Source: JBNKWA01 sp050299555
Lineage (GTDB): Bacteria > Pseudomonadota > Alphaproteobacteria > Rhodobacterales > Rhodobacteraceae
Reading direction: 5' to 3'
Length of the DNA: 64,000 bases
Assembly: GCA_050299555.1 (NCBI GenBank)
Contig: JBNKWA010000012.1
Span: 72,275-136,274, forward strand
Part shown: positions 17,929 to 26,480 of the stretch, piece by piece
Layout of the letters: each line of letters opens with the position of its first letter
Numbering within the stretch: the first letter of the stretch is position 1
The notes under the pieces: generated by a model
What the model was told of the DNA's origin: nothing
Databases searched by the model: none
The model's input: only the letters and a program-made list of their open reading frames with translations
Position numbers and translations under genes: made by a program

Positions 17929-19279
17929 CGGAGATGACGGTCAGCCCCTTGATGATGTCGAGCGCATAGGCGAGCTGGTAGTCGTCGGAGCGCTGCTTGG
18001 CCGCCGCCTCGGCTGCAGCGGTCTCCTCCTCCAGCAGCTTCAGCTCGTCCTCGCTGAGGGAGTCGTTGCTGAGCGTGCCGCGCAGGTCGGCCTCGGACCG
18101 GCGCCGCGCTGCCGCCTGCTCCTCGGTCTCGTCCTGGCCATCGGCCGCGGCGGCCGGTGCCGGCTGCTGCTCGACGATGATGTCGGGCGCGACGCCGAGG
18201 TTCTGGATCGAGCGCCCGGACGGCGTGTAGTAGCGGGCCGTGGTCAGCCTGAGCGCGCCGTTGCCCTGCAGCGGCATGATCGTCTGCACCGAGCCCTTGC
18301 CGAAGCTGCGGGTGCCGACGACGATGGCCCGATGGTGATCCTGCAGCGCGCCGGCGACGATCTCGGACGCCGAGGCCGAGCCGCCGTTGATCAGCACAAC
18401 CACCGGCTTGCCTTCGGCCAGATCGCCCGGCGTGGCGTTGTAGCGCTCGCTGTCGGCGCCGTCGCGGCCGCGGGTCGACACGATCTCGCCGGCGTCGAGG
18501 AAGGCGTCGGACACCTCCACCGCCTGGGTCAGAAGCCCGCCAGGGTTGTTGCGCAGGTCGACCACGAAGCCGGACACCTGGTCCATGCCGCCGGCTTCCT
18601 CGGACTGCTTCTTGATCTCGGCCTCCAGCCCCGGGAAGGTCTGTTCGTTGAAGGTGGTCAGACGCAGGACCACCACATGCCCCTCGGTCCGGGCCCGGAC
18701 GGCAGCGATCTTGATGACGTCGCGGGTCAGCGTCACCTCGAACGGCTCGTCCTCGCCGCGGACGATGGTCACCTTGATGTCCGAGCCCACCGGCCCGCGC
18801 ATCAGGTCCACGGCCTCGTTCAGGGTCAGGCCCAGCACGCTCTCGCCGTCGACATGGGTGATGTAGTCGCCCGCCTCGACGCCGGCGCGCGAGGCCGGGG
18901 TGTCGTCGATGGGCGAGACCACCTTCACGTAGCCGTTCTCCTGGGTCACCTCGATGCCGAGGCCGCCGAATTCACCCCGGGTCTGCACCCGCATGTCGTC
19001 GAACTCGCTGGGTGGCAGATAGCTGGAATGCGGATCGAGCGACATCAGCATGCCGTTGATGGCGCTCTCGATCAGCTTGGACTGGTCCACCTCCTCGACA
19101 TAGGCCGAGCGGATGCGTTCGAAGATGTCGCCGAAAAGGTCCAGTTGCTGATAGGTGGTGCGCTCGTCCTCGACCTCCTGCGCGACCAGCGGCGCGGCCA
19201 GTTGGGTCGTGACCACGACACCTGCCGTGGCGCCGGCGGCCGCCGCCAGAAGAAACCGCTTTGTTCCGCTTTTGCTCAT
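17918..19279 (-). CDS. ctpA: C-terminal processing protease CtpA (S41 family)
   Basis: A 453-residue periplasmic serine protease. It has an N-terminal signal or anchor (FLLAAAAGATAGVVVTTQLA), a PDZ domain around residues 85-165 (GGLGIEVTQENGYVKVVSPI) and the S41 core with the catalytic serine in GGSASASEIVAGAL and the lysine in GTRSFGKGSVQ. The C-terminal tail is rich in Glu and Ala and probably helical. It lies between gpmI and rppH. In many relatives an envC-type murein hydrolase activator gene sits between gpmI and ctpA; here that interval is only 157 bases. Confidence 0.93.
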   Translation of the reverse strand: MSKSGTKRFLLAAAAGATAGVVVTTQLAAPLVAQEVEDERTTYQQLDLFGDIFERIRSAYVEEVDQSKLIESAINGMLMSLDPHSSYLPPSEFDDMRVQTRGEFGGLGIEVTQENGYVKVVSPIDDTPASRAGVEAGDYITHVDGESVLGLTLNEAVDLMRGPVGSDIKVTIVRGEDEPFEVTLTRDVIKIAAVRARTEGHVVVLRLTTFNEQTFPGLEAEIKKQSEEAGGMDQVSGFVVDLRNNPGGLLTQAVEVSDAFLDAGEIVSTRGRDGADSERYNATPGDLAEGKPVVVLINGGSASASEIVAGALQDHHRAIVVGTRSFGKGSVQTIMPLQGNGALRLTTARYYTPSGRSIQNLGVAPDIIVEQQPAPAAAADGQDETEEQAAARRRSEADLRGTLSNDSLSEDELKLLEEETAAAEAAAKQRSDDYQLAYALDIIKGLTVISDAD

Positions 19280-19436
19280 TCCCGATCTTTCCCGATTTCG
19301 CGTGCGCGGCGCCGTGGCGGCATTGCCGCACAGACCCGTCCGATTAGATGCTCCCGCTCATATACAGCGATTTGTTGCCGATTGCGCCATGTCCTTGTGG
19401 CGGCATGGCCAAAAAAACTTCGTGAAGCCCCTCTTG

Positions 19437-20966
19437 TCAGGTCGCTCCCGCTGGCTGCAGCAGGCTGGTTCCGGTCATCTCCGGCGGCTGCGGGAGGCCC
19501 ATCAGCGCCAGCAGCGTTGGCGCCAGGTCGGCCAGCCGGCCGGACTTCAGCATCACCCCGCCGGGCCCGCCGAGAAGAATCACCGGCACCGGGTTCAGTG
19601 TGTGCGCGGTGTGCGGGCCGCCGGTCTCGGGATCGACCATCGTCTCGCAATTGCCGTGATCGGCGGTGACGATCAGCGCGCCGCCAAGATCCTCGATCAC
19701 GCGGACCAGCGCGGCCAGCCCGCGGTCCACCGCCTCGCAGGCGCGGATCGCCGCCTGCAGATCGCCGGTGTGGCCGACCATGTCGGGGTTGGCGAAGTTC
19801 ACCACGGCAAAGTCGTAGTCGCCCGAGCGCAGCGCCGCCGCCAGATGGTCGGTCACCTCGCCCGCCGACATCTCGGGGGCATGGTCGTAGGTCTTCACCT
19901 TGGGGCTGGGCGCCATGAAGCGGGTCTCGCCGGCATAGGGCTCCTCCACGCCGCCATTCAGAAAGAACGTCACGTGCGGGTACTTCTCGGTCTCGGCGGT
20001 GTGGAACTGGGTCTTGCCGTGCTCCGCCAGCCAGGACCCGAGGGTGTTGACGATGTCCTCGGAGGGAAACATCGCCGGCATGAATTGGTTCAGCCGCCCG
20101 GAATACTCCACCATCCCGAGGCTGGCGGCGAAGCGTGGCCGCGCGCTGGCGTCGAAGCCGTCGAAATCGGGATCGACGAGGGCGGAGAGGATCTCGCGCG
20201 CCCGGTCGGCCCGGAAGTTGACGAACAGCAGTCCGTCGCCATCGGACATGCCGGCAAAGCCGCCGATCGGCGCGGGGCTGACGAACTCGTCGGTCTCGCC
20301 CCGGTCATAGGCGGCCTGGATCGCCGCCGCCGCCGTCTCGGCCGTGTCGCCCTCGCCCGAGACCATGGTGCGGAAAGCATGCTCTACCCGGTCCCAGCGC
20401 TTGTCGCGGTCCATGGCGAAGAAGCGGCCCATGACGGTGACGATGCGGGCGCCCTCGGGCAGTGCGGCTTCCAACTCGGCCACCTGCTCGCGCGCCGATT
20501 TCGGCGGTACGTCGCGGCCGTCGAGATAGGCGTGGATGGCGACCGGTACGCCGGCGGCAGCGATCGCCCTGGCCACCTCGACCGTGTGGCGCTGATGGCT
20601 GTGGACGCCGCCGGGCGAGGCGAGGCCGGCCACATGCGCGGTGCCGCCAGACGCCTTCAGCCGGGTGATGAACTCCTGCAGCGCGGCATTCTCGGCAAAG
20701 CTGCCATCGGCGATCGCATTGTCGATGCGCGGCAGGTCCATCCAGACCACGCGGCCGGCACCGATATTCATGTGGCCGACTTCCGAGTTGCCCATCTGCC
20801 CTTCCGGCAGGCCGACATTGGGGCCGTGCGCCGCCAGCGTGGCGTTCGGGCATTCCTGCATCAGCCGGTCGAAAGTGGGGGTGCGGGCCAGCGCCACGGC
20901 ATTGGCTTCGGTCTCGGCCCTCAGCCCCCAGCCGTCGAGGATGCAGAGCACCACGGGTCTTGCCAT
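19437..20966 (-). CDS. gpmI: 2,3-bisphosphoglycerate-independent phosphoglycerate mutase
   Basis: A 509-residue glycolytic enzyme interconverting 3- and 2-phosphoglycerate, of the Mn-dependent alkaline phosphatase fold. The N-terminus RPVVLCILDGWGLR holds the first metal ligands, the phosphoserine is in GNSEVGHMNIG, NFRADRAREI lies in the middle, and the late motifs are NFANPDMVGHTG and TADHGNCE. The ATG at 20966 gives the usual MARPVVLC start; the in-frame extension of six codons is unlikely. The C-terminus reads MTGTSLL, as is typical. Intergenic gap of 83 bases to rlmH. Confidence 0.95.
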   Translation of the reverse strand: MARPVVLCILDGWGLRAETEANAVALARTPTFDRLMQECPNATLAAHGPNVGLPEGQMGNSEVGHMNIGAGRVVWMDLPRIDNAIADGSFAENAALQEFITRLKASGGTAHVAGLASPGGVHSHQRHTVEVARAIAAAGVPVAIHAYLDGRDVPPKSAREQVAELEAALPEGARIVTVMGRFFAMDRDKRWDRVEHAFRTMVSGEGDTAETAAAAIQAAYDRGETDEFVSPAPIGGFAGMSDGDGLLFVNFRADRAREILSALVDPDFDGFDASARPRFAASLGMVEYSGRLNQFMPAMFPSEDIVNTLGSWLAEHGKTQFHTAETEKYPHVTFFLNGGVEEPYAGETRFMAPSPKVKTYDHAPEMSAGEVTDHLAAALRSGDYDFAVVNFANPDMVGHTGDLQAAIRACEAVDRGLAALVRVIEDLGGALIVTADHGNCETMVDPETGGPHTAHTLNPVPVILLGGPGGVMLKSGRLADLAPTLLALMGLPQPPEMTGTSLLQPAGAT

Positions 20967-21049
20967 CTTTCGATCCCTCACCACAGGCCGAGGCCTTGTC
21001 TAGGCCGTGGGCCGGGTGTCGACAACCCCACCCCGGCCGCCGCGCCGCA

Positions 21050-21520
21050 TCATTGACGATGATAGGGCGTGCCGGCCAGGATCGACACGGCCCGGTAGAG
21101 CTGTTCGGCCAGCATCACCCGCGCCAGCATGTGTGGCCAGACCATGGGACCGAGGCTGAGGACAAGCGTTGCGCCGGCGACAAGATCGGGGGAAAGCCCG
21201 TCGGCACCGCCGATGAAGAATGCGCAGTCGCGCCGGCCGTCATCGCGCCAGCGGGCCAGCAGGGTTGCGAATTCCGGAGAGGTCAGGGTCTGGCCGCGTT
21301 CGTCAAGCGCCACGCTGGCTGCGCCGTCTGGCGCCGCGGCCAGCAGCAGGGCCGCTTCGGCCGCCTTGCCGCCGCCCTTGCGATCCTCGACCTCGGTTAC
21401 GGCCGCGGGCCCCAGGCCGATACCGCGCCCGGTCTTGCCGGCGCGTGTCAGGTAGTCGTCGCACAAGGTACGTTCCGGGCCAGGCCTCAGCCGCCCCACG
21501 GCACAGATGCTCAGGCGCAA
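21050..21520 (-). CDS. rlmH: 23S rRNA (pseudouridine1915-N3)-methyltransferase RlmH
   Basis: A 156-residue SPOUT methyltransferase that methylates pseudouridine 1915 in helix 69 of 23S rRNA. Recognisable are the VGRLRPGPE start, ALDERGQTLTSPEFA, the SAM-binding knot FFIGGADGLSP and the C-terminal LGPMVWPHMLARVMLAEQLY ending in PYHRQ. Length matches the family. It starts 10 bases after the rsfS stop; the pair is a standard bacterial arrangement. Confidence 0.95.
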   Translation of the reverse strand: MRLSICAVGRLRPGPERTLCDDYLTRAGKTGRGIGLGPAAVTEVEDRKGGGKAAEAALLLAAAPDGAASVALDERGQTLTSPEFATLLARWRDDGRRDCAFFIGGADGLSPDLVAGATLVLSLGPMVWPHMLARVMLAEQLYRAVSILAGTPYHRQ

Positions 21521-21530
21521 GCGGCGATGC

Positions 21531-21944
21531 TCAGCGGATGGCGCTCTGCTCGGCCACCGCGATCGGCGCCTGCCACATCTTCTCGAGCTGGTAGAACGCC
21601 CGTACCTCGGGCCGGAAGATGTGGACGATCACGTCGCCACAGTCGACCAGCACCCAATCCGCCGCTTCCTTGCCCTCGATGGTGGGCGTGCGTCCGGTGG
21701 CGGCCTTCACCCGCTCGACCAGATGCTCGGCAATCGCCAGCACCTGCCGCGAAGAGCGCCCGCTGGCGATGACCAGGTGATCGGCCATCTGCGACCGCTC
21801 ACCCAGGGCGATCGGCAAAACCTCTTCAGCCTTGTCGTCTTCGAGCGAATTGAGAACGAGGTCGAGCAGCATGTCGCCGCCCGATTGGTGCGCCTCAGGC
21901 CGGGCTACGTCGCCGTGGCGGGGCGAACCTGCAGTGCCAGGCAC
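21531..21944 (-). CDS. rsfS: Ribosome silencing factor RsfS
   Basis: Binds ribosomal protein uL14 and blocks 30S-50S joining when nutrients are short. The core is DLVLNSLEDDKAEEVLPIAL, then DHLVIASGRSSRQVLAIAEH and DWVLVDCGDVIVHIF with RAFYQLEKMW. The start shown is an in-frame GTG at 21944. Better support lies slightly upstream: a CTG at 21965 sits eight bases after a GGAG (21974-21977), which would add seven residues. An internal ATG at 21872 would remove 24 residues before the core. Operon with rlmH. Confidence 0.9.
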   Translation of the reverse strand: MPGTAGSPRHGDVARPEAHQSGGDMLLDLVLNSLEDDKAEEVLPIALGERSQMADHLVIASGRSSRQVLAIAEHLVERVKAATGRTPTIEGKEAADWVLVDCGDVIVHIFRPEVRAFYQLEKMWQAPIAVAEQSAIR

Positions 21945-22094
21945 TGCTTCAGGTTTGATTGACAGACCCTTTTCTCCTGTTCGGGCGCTGCACCATGCAG
22001 CCTTGCCCTTACCTGGTCAAAGGTAGGCCCAAAACGTGTCATTCTCAAGACAGGGACCGTGACAATCCGCACGACCGTGCGCTGCAAAGGCCCC

Positions 22095-23048
22095 TTACAG
22101 GCGGCCGATCCGCTCCAGCAGCAGCGCATAGAAGCCGTCGGCGTCGACCTGGCGCATCCAGGTCGCGTTCGCGGGCCGCCCGGTGACCCCCCACCAGTCG
22201 GCGACGGTCATGCCCACGGTCAGCTCCGACCGGGTTTCCACCTCCACGTTGATCGTCCGGCCGGCATAAAGCTCCGGCCTCAGCAGCCAGGCGATCACGT
22301 TCGGGTCGTGCAGCGGGCCGCCATCGGTGCCGTATTTGCGCTCGTCGAAGCGCTCGAAGAAGTCCAGAAGCGCCGCCGTTGCCGCGCCCACCGGCGTGCC
22401 GAGGGCACGAAAGGCCGACACGCGGGCCGCGGTGGTCAGGCACTGGTGGGTCAGATCGAGCGGCATCAGCGTGATCGGCCGGCCGCAGCCGAGTACGATC
22501 GCTGCCGCCTGGGGATCCACATAGATGTTGAATTCCGCCGTCGGCGTGGCGTTCCCGCCCTCGAAGAAGCCGCCGCCCATGGCGACGATCTCGCGCACCC
22601 GCGGCACGATATCGGGCGCCCGGTCGAAGGCGAGCGCGATGTTGGTCAGCGGGCCTAGCGTGCACAGGGTCACTTCGTTCACCGCCCGGCAGGTGTCGAT
22701 GATGAAGTCGACCGCATGGGCCCCCTGCAGCGGCATGGCCGGTTCGGGCAGGTCGGGCCCGTCGAGTCCCGACTTGCCGTGCACGTACTCGGCGGTGACC
22801 AGCGGGCGCGCCAACGGTTTCTCGGCGCCGGCAAAGACGCGCATGTCCCCCCGGCCGGCCAGTTCGCATATCTTGCGCGCATTGAGCTGCGTCAGCGCCA
22901 GCGGCACGTTGCCGGCCACGGCGGTGATGCCAAGCACCTCCAGCTCGGGCGATGCCAGGGCCAAAAGGATCGCCACCGCATCGTCCTGCCCCGGATCGGT
23001 GTCGATGATGATCGGTCTCGGCTCGGACCGGCGTGTTGGCTGCGGCAT
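22095..23048 (-). CDS. Inosine-uridine preferring nucleoside hydrolase
   Basis: A 317-residue N-ribohydrolase of the IUNH family, which splits nucleosides into base and ribose. The calcium-binding N-terminal motif IIIDTDPGQDDAVAIL is intact, followed by GNVPL, LGPLTNIALAF, GGGFFEGGNATPTAEFNIYVD and the C-terminal HDPNVIAWLL, which holds the late His-Asp pair. No signal peptide, so it is cytoplasmic salvage. It reads away from the haem peroxidase gene through a 151-base shared upstream region; no nucleoside transporter is next to it. Confidence 0.92.
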   Translation of the reverse strand: MPQPTRRSEPRPIIIDTDPGQDDAVAILLALASPELEVLGITAVAGNVPLALTQLNARKICELAGRGDMRVFAGAEKPLARPLVTAEYVHGKSGLDGPDLPEPAMPLQGAHAVDFIIDTCRAVNEVTLCTLGPLTNIALAFDRAPDIVPRVREIVAMGGGFFEGGNATPTAEFNIYVDPQAAAIVLGCGRPITLMPLDLTHQCLTTAARVSAFRALGTPVGAATAALLDFFERFDERKYGTDGGPLHDPNVIAWLLRPELYAGRTINVEVETRSELTVGMTVADWWGVTGRPANATWMRQVDADGFYALLLERIGRL

Positions 23049-23154
23049 CTGACCCCCCCGTGCCTGCTCTGGGCACCTTTGCCCGCGTCAGCCGTCGCCG
23101 CCAGCCAAAACGGCCATGCACCCCCTTGTAAATCGGCCCTGAAAGCGAAATAGT

Positions 23155-23168
23155 TCACGCAATCGTGA
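23155..23168. promoter_or_regulatory. Candidate operator upstream of the haem peroxidase gene
   Basis: TCACG-CAAT-CGTGA, a symmetric 14-base site centred about 38 bases upstream of the peroxidase ATG in the divergent region shared with the nucleoside hydrolase gene. Symmetry and position suggest a regulator site; the regulator is unknown. Confidence 0.3.
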
Positions 23169-23199
23169 GCGTGTGTGAGTCGGGGTGGGGGTTTCTAAA

Positions 23200-25125
23200 A
23201 TGGTTGAATTTACTGGTCCGCTGGTGCGGCTGACGCCTGCGGTATACGCGGATGGTATTGGTACTCTCAGGGTGGGCGCCGATCCGGTCGCCGTTGCCGC
23301 GACGGTATTCGACCAGGACGGCGACATGCCCAACCCGCTGCGGGTGTCGGATCTCTTCGTGAGCTGGGGGCAGTTCGTCGACCACGATCTCGACCTGACG
23401 CCCGATGTCGGCCCCGAGGTCATGGAAGCGCCGGGGCTGGTGGCGCCGATTGCCCGTTCCCTCTACGACCCCGCCACCGGCGTCGATACGCCGCGCGCAC
23501 CGGTCAACGTGGTGACGCCCGAACTCGACGGCTCGATGATCTACGGTTCCGACGCCACACGCGAGGCGATGCTGCGCAGTTTCGAGGGCGGCCGCATGCA
23601 GCTGGACGCGAACGGGTTCCTGCCTCTGGCCTGGGAAGACGGCAGCATGGCGGGCACCTCGCCCACCGATCCGCTGTTTCTGGCCGGCGACATCCGCGCC
23701 AACGAGAACACCGGCCTGACCACGCTGCAGACCCTGTTCGTGCGCGAGCACAATCACTGGGCCGACCGGATCGCGGCCCTGCACCCCGACTGGTCCGACG
23801 AAGCCGTGTTCCAGGCGGCACGCTCGGTCGTCGAGGCCGAAATCCAGAAGATCACCTATGAGGACTGGCTGCCGCACCTGGTGGGCGATGCGGTCGGCCC
23901 GGCCACCGGCTACGATCCCGGCGTCAGCACGCAAGTCTCGGTCGAGTTCTCCACCGCCGCGTTCCGCATTGGCCACACGATGGTCTCGGCGATGATCGAG
24001 CGCATCGAGGAAGACGGCTCGGTGTCGCCTGACGGACCGATCTCGGTCATGAATTCGTTCTTCAACAACGACCCGATGAAGCTGACCGGAATCGATTCGA
24101 TCCTGCGCGGCCAGGCTGCTTCCATGGCCCAGGCCTCCGATGCCAAGATGATCGACGATCTCAATTTCTTCCTGGCGACGCCCACCGGCCTGACCGGGTT
24201 CAGCCTGGCGGCGATCAACATCCTGCGCGGCCGTGACCATGGCCTCGGCACCTATGTCGATCTGCGCGCCGAGCTGATCGGCGACATAGATCCCGATGCG
24301 CTCGATCCGGGCGACTTTTCCGTCATCACCTCGGATGCCGGGACACAGGCGGAACTGGCCAGCGTCTATGAAAGTGTCCTGGACGTCGACGCCTGGGTCG
24401 GCGGCCTGGCCGAGGACCTGCTGCCCGGAACCCAGATGGGGGCGCTTTTCACCCATATCGTGGCCGAGCAGTTCGAGCGCACCCGCGCCGGTGATGCCGG
24501 CTTCGGGGTGATAGACGCGGGTCTCGATGCCGATATCGCCGCCGAGGTGGCGCGCACCAGCCTCAGCGACATCGTGCTGCGCAACACCGATGTCAGCTAC
24601 ATGCAGCAGGATGCCTTCGCCGCCGCCATCCGCATTGCCGGCACGAACCGGGGCGATTTCCTGCATGGCGGCATGCATGACGATCTGGTGATGGCGGGCG
24701 ACGGCAACGACATGGTCATCGCCATGCGCGGCAACGATGCGGTCTATGGCGGGAATGGCCACGACATGCTGTCCGGGCGGGACGGCGACGACGCGCTTTT
24801 CGGCGAGGCCGGCAACGACATCATCTTCGGCGGCGATGGCGACGACACCATCACCGGCGGCGCGGGTGACGACCGGCTGTTCGGCGGCGAGGATGCGGAT
24901 CTGTTCTGCTTCACGCCGGGTTCCGGCAGGGATTGCGTGATCGATTTCACCCCCGGCCTCGACCAGATCGTGCTGTCGGGCTATTCGGCGAGCGACTTCG
25001 AGGCGGTGATCGCGTCAGCCCAAGACCGGTGGTTGTCGGTGGAACTCAACCTCGACGGTGACCACATCATGCTGCGTGGTGTCCATGCTGAGGAACTTGA
25101 CGCGAGCGACTTCCTGATCCTGTGA
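23200..25125 (+). CDS. Animal-type haem peroxidase with C-terminal RTX repeats
   Basis: A 641-residue peroxidase of the myeloperoxidase superfamily fused to calcium-binding RTX repeats. Catalytic landmarks are complete: WGQFVDHDLDLTPD gives Asp61 and distal His62, DIRANEN gives Arg166 and Glu169, LFVREHN follows, and FRIGHT gives proximal His259. Asp61 and Glu169 match the residues that form ester bonds to haem; the methionine that makes the sulfonium link in myeloperoxidase is Asn170 here. About five RTX nonapeptides (GGNGHDMLS, GGDGDDTIT, GGAGDDRLF) occupy roughly residues 490-570. There is no N-terminal signal, which fits type I secretion, but no secretion genes are nearby. ATG at 23200 follows a G-rich Shine-Dalgarno; an in-frame GTG lies at 23185. 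Confidence 0.93.
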   Translation: MVEFTGPLVRLTPAVYADGIGTLRVGADPVAVAATVFDQDGDMPNPLRVSDLFVSWGQFVDHDLDLTPDVGPEVMEAPGLVAPIARSLYDPATGVDTPRAPVNVVTPELDGSMIYGSDATREAMLRSFEGGRMQLDANGFLPLAWEDGSMAGTSPTDPLFLAGDIRANENTGLTTLQTLFVREHNHWADRIAALHPDWSDEAVFQAARSVVEAEIQKITYEDWLPHLVGDAVGPATGYDPGVSTQVSVEFSTAAFRIGHTMVSAMIERIEEDGSVSPDGPISVMNSFFNNDPMKLTGIDSILRGQAASMAQASDAKMIDDLNFFLATPTGLTGFSLAAINILRGRDHGLGTYVDLRAELIGDIDPDALDPGDFSVITSDAGTQAELASVYESVLDVDAWVGGLAEDLLPGTQMGALFTHIVAEQFERTRAGDAGFGVIDAGLDADIAAEVARTSLSDIVLRNTDVSYMQQDAFAAAIRIAGTNRGDFLHGGMHDDLVMAGDGNDMVIAMRGNDAVYGGNGHDMLSGRDGDDALFGEAGNDIIFGGDGDDTITGGAGDDRLFGGEDADLFCFTPGSGRDCVIDFTPGLDQIVLSGYSASDFEAVIASAQDRWLSVELNLDGDHIMLRGVHAEELDASDFLIL

Positions 25126-25284
25126 GGAAGGCCAGCGGTCTGTGGCTGACGTCGCCCCGGACCGAGGCGCCTGACGCCGGTCTGAGTACGATGCTGCGCC
25201 CCGCGGGGGGGTGAAGGTCGGGCCATGCCCGCCGCGCGGCCGCCCCGCCGCCGCCGGGATCACCCTTCGATCACGCGCATCGGG

Positions 25285-26244
25285 TCAGGTGGGCTTGCGG
25301 ATCGAGCGCTCCACATGCCGCCGCACCGCCTCGCTCGGGTTCTGGGTCAGCTTCAGCACCTTTGACCCGTCGCGCGCGCCGAGGCGACCCTCGGCCACCG
25401 TGTACATGTGCTCCTGCCCCATGCTCTGCACCAGTTCCACGGACTCAAGCGATACCCTCGGCAGGGTCAGAACCTGGCCGACATGCAGATCCTTGACCTC
25501 GGCGACGCTCAATTTCTTGCGTCCCAGAATGGCATGCATGGATACCGGCGCCATCTCCACCGATGCCTGCATCTGCTTTCGCCACAGATCGGTGGGCGTA
25601 TAGACGATGGTGTGCTCGGCCTCCTGCGTCGACGCCTTGAAGATGTCCAGCACCGACAAGGGCAGGATGAAGTCGAAATCGCCGCTGCGCGCCGCCTCGC
25701 CGATGTCCAGGCTGACCTTCAGCAGCAGCACGTCGGCCGATTTGGGCGCGATCCTGACGGTGGTGATGTCCTGCTTGTATGCGGCGATCCTCAGGGTTTC
25801 CTTCAAGGGTACGCCGAGGCTTTCCAGGATTGCCCTGGAAAAGGCCGCGATGATCCCCTCGTAGATGTCGCCGCACAGCTGCACGTCGATGGCCGTGAAG
25901 CTGCGCGTGGTGATCATCGGCGAGGCGGTCGGGTCGCCGCCCATCCGCATGTCGATGATGTGATAGACAAGGTCCGAGTCGAGGTTGATCAGGGCAAAGT
26001 TCTCGGCCGACGAGACCTCCACCAGGCCAAGCATGGCCGGCACGGGCACGTTTTCCAGCACCTCGGACAGCTTGGTGATCTCGCATTCCATGATCAGCGC
26101 GCCGACGATGGTCTTCAGCAGCGGCCGGAACTGGTCCTCGAGCAGGCGGCCGAAATTCTCGCCGATCAGGTCGATATCCGGCAACGGCGAGCGACCGACC
26201 CGTCGGGCCCACATCTTCTTGGCGAGAACCGATTGCGTTTCCAT
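25285..26244 (-). CDS. fliM: Flagellar motor switch protein FliM
   Basis: A 319-residue C-ring protein that sets rotor switching. It shows the FliM middle domain (VPVPAMLGLVEVSSAENFAL, DSDLVYHIIDMRMGG) and a C-terminal SpoA domain (SVEMAPVSMHAILGRKKLSV, DLHVGQVLTLPR). The N-terminal CheY-binding peptide of the LSQxEIDALL type, found in most FliM proteins, is not present; the protein begins METQSVLAKKMWARR. No upstream in-frame start restores it. It is divergent from motB, with about 236 bases between. Confidence 0.87.
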   Translation of the reverse strand: METQSVLAKKMWARRVGRSPLPDIDLIGENFGRLLEDQFRPLLKTIVGALIMECEITKLSEVLENVPVPAMLGLVEVSSAENFALINLDSDLVYHIIDMRMGGDPTASPMITTRSFTAIDVQLCGDIYEGIIAAFSRAILESLGVPLKETLRIAAYKQDITTVRIAPKSADVLLLKVSLDIGEAARSGDFDFILPLSVLDIFKASTQEAEHTIVYTPTDLWRKQMQASVEMAPVSMHAILGRKKLSVAEVKDLHVGQVLTLPRVSLESVELVQSMGQEHMYTVAEGRLGARDGSKVLKLTQNPSEAVRRHVERSIRKPT

Positions 26245-26480
26245 GCCGCTTTCCTGCGCTGCGGGGATTGCCCGTGTAGGCCCGACCGAGTGCCGGCGGG
26301 CCGCGCGCGTCCCTCATTCGCCGGCAGCTTCGACGCCGGTGGTTGATATCGCATTAACCCTGTCGCCAGCGGATCGGGGGATGGCGGCGCCTTTGGCGGC
26401 TTTTCACGCCCACCGCTAAGGCTTTCCTAATGCCTGATGGCGATGACTCCGCTCGGGTGTGTTGCGTGGAGGTTGGCCCC

